From NCBI GenBank assembly GCA_914767715.1, contig OU612066.1, forward strand, positions 24,464,283-24,528,282: 64,000 nt of DNA. Reading direction: 5' to 3'. The position numbers and the translations under genes are program-made. The number at the start of each line of letters is the position of its first letter. Within the stretch, counting starts at the first letter, position 1. The DNA comes from Membranipora membranacea. Lineage: Eukaryota; Bryozoa; Gymnolaemata; Cheilostomatida; Membraniporidae. The notes beneath the pieces were generated by a model. The model saw only the letters and a list, made by a program, of their open reading frames with translations, was not told where the DNA came from and did not search any database. Shown here in pieces: positions 61,586 through 64,000 of the stretch.

Positions 61586-61726
61586 CTGGAGGTAATGTGC
61601 TGGGTAGTGGTGGAGGAGATGTAGGTGTACCGGCCTCAGCGAATACACCGCGTGGTGCAGCTCTAGGTGCTGCTCTGGGTAGGGAGGCAGTATCATAGGG
61701 CTGCTGCAGCTCCAAGGTAGCCTCGG
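61586..61726 (-). CDS. Ankyrin linker exon, Ala/Pro-rich
   Basis: The exon encodes about 47 residues: an acidic start (AEATLELQQPYDTA), three related A-[AP]-R steps (PRAAPRAAPRG) and a Pro-rich end (TSPPPLPSTLPPG). It is phase 1 on both sides and could be skipped without a frameshift. The donor is GTATGA. The composition suggests a flexible, disordered linker before ZU5N; the Pro-rich end is a possible SH3-type ligand by composition only. Confidence 0.8.
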
Positions 61727-62008
61727 CTACAAAAAAACATAGAAAATCCAAACTGTGATGCAAATTCACCGAAACTTTCCTACAATTAGACGTACTGAGA
61801 GTTTGGGTGTTTAGTGGATATCTCTTTGGAAATAGCAAAGGACTATCCCTCAACAAGAACTGATTCTCAACAAATTTTATACTGAGACACGGTACACTGC
61901 CGATCATTATAACCAGCAGACGGGAAACATGAGCAAATCCAAGTTAAAGTTGGTTTGATCTGCACAACACAACGCACCACAATAAGCAATACATTTTTAC
62001 ATATATAC

Positions 62009-62126
62009 CTGTGACGGCCTGTTCCTGGGCCATGATCTCTTCTATAATTTCAGGTCTGTTTGGTACTTTCTGTAGATTAGGAGCAGCAGTACTCTGTACT
62101 GAACTGTCTTCTGGTACTGTTATCAC
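62009..62126 (-). CDS. Ankyrin linker exon before ZU5
   Basis: The exon reads VITVPEDSSVQSTAAPN... to EEIMAQEQAVT, about residues 158-197. It enters at phase 0 after a TTGCAG acceptor and leaves at phase 1. It contains no known domain. It matches the position of the variable acidic linker between the ankyrin repeats and the ZU5 supramodule in other ankyrins. Confidence 0.8.
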
Positions 62127-62982
62127 CTGCAAATACACAAAACCCCTCAAGTTAGTCTGAAGTAAGTATACAAACAAACACAAGCAGTATCATCATATAT
62201 ACTGGCACCATAGACAGGTTTTTGTAGTTCATTGATCTTGGGGTTCCACACATTGTTTTATTGAATGTATGTGGGCAGTTGAGACTGACTATAAAACAGT
62301 TGCAATACAGATAATCATATGAATGAAAGTTCGTGAATGAAAAAACTGTGTGGTGTAGCATGACTTTATAAAATTGTGAATATGAACTCCTTGTGAACAT
62401 CACATGTGTACCACCAGAAGTGGTGCAGCAAACAATTTGGGTCATTATTGGAGCTAAGAGAGGACCCAAAGTAATTTTCATGGAATTTGACCAAACTATG
62501 TGCTGGGAAGGCATGTTTAAACGTAGGTCACACATCCAATTTTAACCTTCAGCCACATGTAGAACAATTACGTCCTGATAAATATCACCAAATTCATTGT
62601 TCAAAAATGATTGTCTCAGCATTTATTTTTCAATGCTTGTAGTAATTATCCTAGAATTAAGTTTATTATTATGTCATCAGTCCTTTCTCAGCCTTTTCTC
62701 AGTTCATTGCTTACAACAGGAACAATTTTAAGCCAAAATATCTTAGAGAGTAGAAACAATATAACATGAGAGCAGGCCAAGGAGGTGACCCATGCGTATT
62801 CCATCAAACTCATGTAATAATTCCCATGTTAAGTTATTTAATGTCAAATGGTTCAGGTTTTATTGGAAAGTAATTTTGGTACTACAGCCTGCTCTCCAGA
62901 TGCGTTGCTTCTTCCCAGCACATCAAAACAACTTTATGTAAATTAAAAACTTACTCAAAGCAGGATATCATGTATGACATAC

Positions 62983-63453
62983 CTCTCCGTTTTGGTCGAG
63001 TACAGGTTTATTATCCGGTCCTATAAGTACTCTCTGACCAGGTGACATCTGTAGTGGAGCTCCGTTCTGATCCATTACTCTCTGACTATCAGGCAGCAGC
63101 ATGTATCCCTCCTCGTCAGCAGTGATTATCTTAGTACCTGTAGATGTGGGGGAGACAATAAGAGGCATTGCTGACAGAGAAGCAAATATAGACATCTTAC
63201 TGCCTGCCTGCTGCGTAAGCGCAGCGAGCGCGCTTTTATTTGATTTGGTTGAAGCTTTCTTAGCTGTGCTGTTCTTCTTGAGACTCTTCGATGACTTTGC
63301 GGCAGCAGAAGCTGGTTTCGGTGTAGGTTCTGGTTCTACCGCTGGTATCGTATCCAAATCAGGCAACGAGTCAGCAAACTCAAAATGCATCATCATGCCT
63401 TTACCGATTTCGAAATTGTTATTCATGCTCGACTCTGTAGTAGTCACGGGCAT
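62983..63453 (-). CDS. Ankyrin linker or alternative N-terminal exon, Lys/Ser-rich
   Basis: This exon encodes 157 residues from the ATG at 63453 to a GTATGT donor (phase 0). It starts MPVTTTESSMNNN, has an acidic stretch (FADSLPDLDTIPAVEPEP), then a basic Lys/Ser/Ala segment (KSSKSLKKNSTAKKASTK), and ends with two related DQNG segments (VMDQNGAPL and VLDQNGEV). I recognise no domain. Because it directly precedes the ZU5 exons it occupies the linker position after the ankyrin repeats. It could be the N-terminus of a repeat-less short ankyrin or an internal linker exon starting at 63476. The basic segment is rare in an otherwise very acidic protein. Confidence 0.7.
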
Positions 63454-63765
63454 GATTGCTGTTGCTCGCTTTCCCGCTACCCTGATGTGCTAGCTTTAGC
63501 TTGCTCTCACTTGGCTGTGCAGCAGACAACTATTTCACACAGTTTGAATAATAGTTGCAAGGCAAGACTTGACAGCGATTATGTCATCTCAGTGTTCTGT
63601 GGTTTCAGTAAATAACTAACTCTAGTATGACACACAGTAAAAGTGAATACCCTGAATTACTCCCCAACTATACGGCAAAAAGATTGTTAGAGGCAGGCCA
63701 GCCTATGTAATCTAACAACAATACATGGATGTCCAAATTACAGATAATTATAGTGTTGTACTTAC

Positions 63766-63808
63766 AAGAGGTAGAGGGTATATACAAATCTTGGTCAATG
63801 TAATCCAT
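63766..63808 (-). CDS. Candidate first coding exon (MDYIDQD...)
   Basis: An ATG at 63808 opens 14 codons reading MDYIDQDLYIPSTS and then meets a strong GTAAGT donor, leaving phase 1. An in-frame TAA lies two codons upstream, so if it is used this is a translation start and not an internal exon. It joins in frame to a weak acceptor at 63476 (TAG before CGGGAAAG), adding eight residues before the Met at 63453. The acceptor lacks a good pyrimidine tract. The alternative is that translation starts at 63453 and this is a chance match. Confidence 0.4.
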
Positions 63809-64000
63809 AATTTAGAGCTTAAAATAATCCAACTGTAAAATTCAACCTTGAATGTACTTATTGTTAACCCTAATGCGTGAATTGCTTTGAAGTGTACCCC
63901 TTGCTAAGTCTACTGCAATGTCTATCAGTAACCTTTCCGGCCGTCAGCGGTTCTTAGGCAGCATATAGCTATGACTAAGGTACAGGATATGGCCCAGCTG
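63809..64000 (-). other. Upstream of candidate first exon
   Basis: About 190 bp with no coding signal in the gene's frame. It could be 5' UTR and promoter of a repeat-less ankyrin transcript, or an intron. No clear TATA or other element is seen. Confidence 0.35.

Larger units (their letters stand above)
53657..63765 (-). other. Introns of the ZU5-UPA region
   Basis: Introns over 300 bp lie at 53657-54059, 54142-55689, 56450-56816, 56914-57521, 58138-58621, 59497-60614, 60745-61585 and 62127-62982. They carry the candidate microexons listed separately and a loose CAGCTGTCA repeat near 60758-60821. The 63477-63765 interval is intron or 5' region. Confidence 0.65.
893..63808 (-). other. Giant ankyrin gene locus (3' part of gene)
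   Basis: One multi-exon gene read right to left explains nearly all coding signal in the window. Identity rests on the ordered ZU5N, ZU5C, UPA and death domains and on a C-terminal motif resembling the DEQGN-VTKKI region of vertebrate ankyrins. Ankyrins are membrane-cytoskeleton adaptors that join spectrin to membrane proteins. The exons I define are bounded by GT-AG, and their phases chain without error: 37,599 nt for the giant isoform ending at 8608 (12,532 residues) and 6,729 nt for a short isoform ending at 893 (2,242 residues), counted from the ATG at 63453 without optional microexons. No ankyrin repeats are visible; they may lie to the right of the window, or these transcripts may start at an internal promoter. 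Exon borders are my reading of splice sites, not transcript data. Confidence 0.93.

Overview
The window is eukaryotic and is filled by the 3' two thirds (at least) of one minus-strand gene, an ankyrin. I assign it to the ankyrin family from the ordered ZU5N, ZU5C, UPA and death domains encoded between about 60.7 kb and 52.9 kb. The exons are bounded by GT-AG sites, the introns are AT-rich and roughly 0.1 to 2.5 kb long, and the residues look like an invertebrate bilaterian ankyrin. I cannot name the phylum from this sequence alone. I found no credible gene on the plus strand, no RNA gene and no CRISPR array.

Layout, in transcript order (right to left). 63.8-61.6 kb: a possible 5' leader exon and a unique Lys/Ser-rich and Pro-rich linker; no ankyrin repeats are present in the window. 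60.7-54.1 kb: the ZU5-ZU5-UPA supramodule with the spectrin-binding DAR motif, interrupted by several candidate in-frame microexons (9-39 bp). 53.7-52.9 kb: the death domain. 52.5-43.4 kb: small acidic exons, including a module of 55-59 codons containing DPR[R/H]G that occurs four times and mostly alternates with longer acidic exons. 41650-9947: a single coding exon of 31,704 bp (about 10,568 codons), almost all of it an array of 27-residue acidic repeats. 9704-8608: an exon with a stop codon, giving one C-terminus. 7.1-0.9 kb: further small acidic exons, a 1.5-kb acidic exon and a second possible terminal exon, giving another C-terminus if the 8608 exon is skipped.

Frame bookkeeping supports the model. 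Splicing the exons from the ATG at 63453 through the giant exon to the TAG at 8608 gives 37,599 nt, exactly 12,533 codons. Skipping the giant and 8608 exons and ending at 893 gives 6,729 nt, exactly 2,243 codons. Every exon after the death domain except three (those at 52256, 51940 and 51316) and the two terminal exons is phase 1 on both sides, so these can be included or skipped without changing frame.

By family analogy (vertebrate giant ankyrin-B/G, Drosophila Ank2-L/XL, C. elegans UNC-44 with its Ser/Thr/Glu/Pro-rich tail), the N-terminal half should bind beta-spectrin under the membrane, and the giant tail should be an extended axonal or cytoskeletal spacer. Here the tail is unusually large, strongly polyanionic, and built by nested tandem duplication in multiples of 81 bp, the largest being a nearly identical 5,022-bp duplication.
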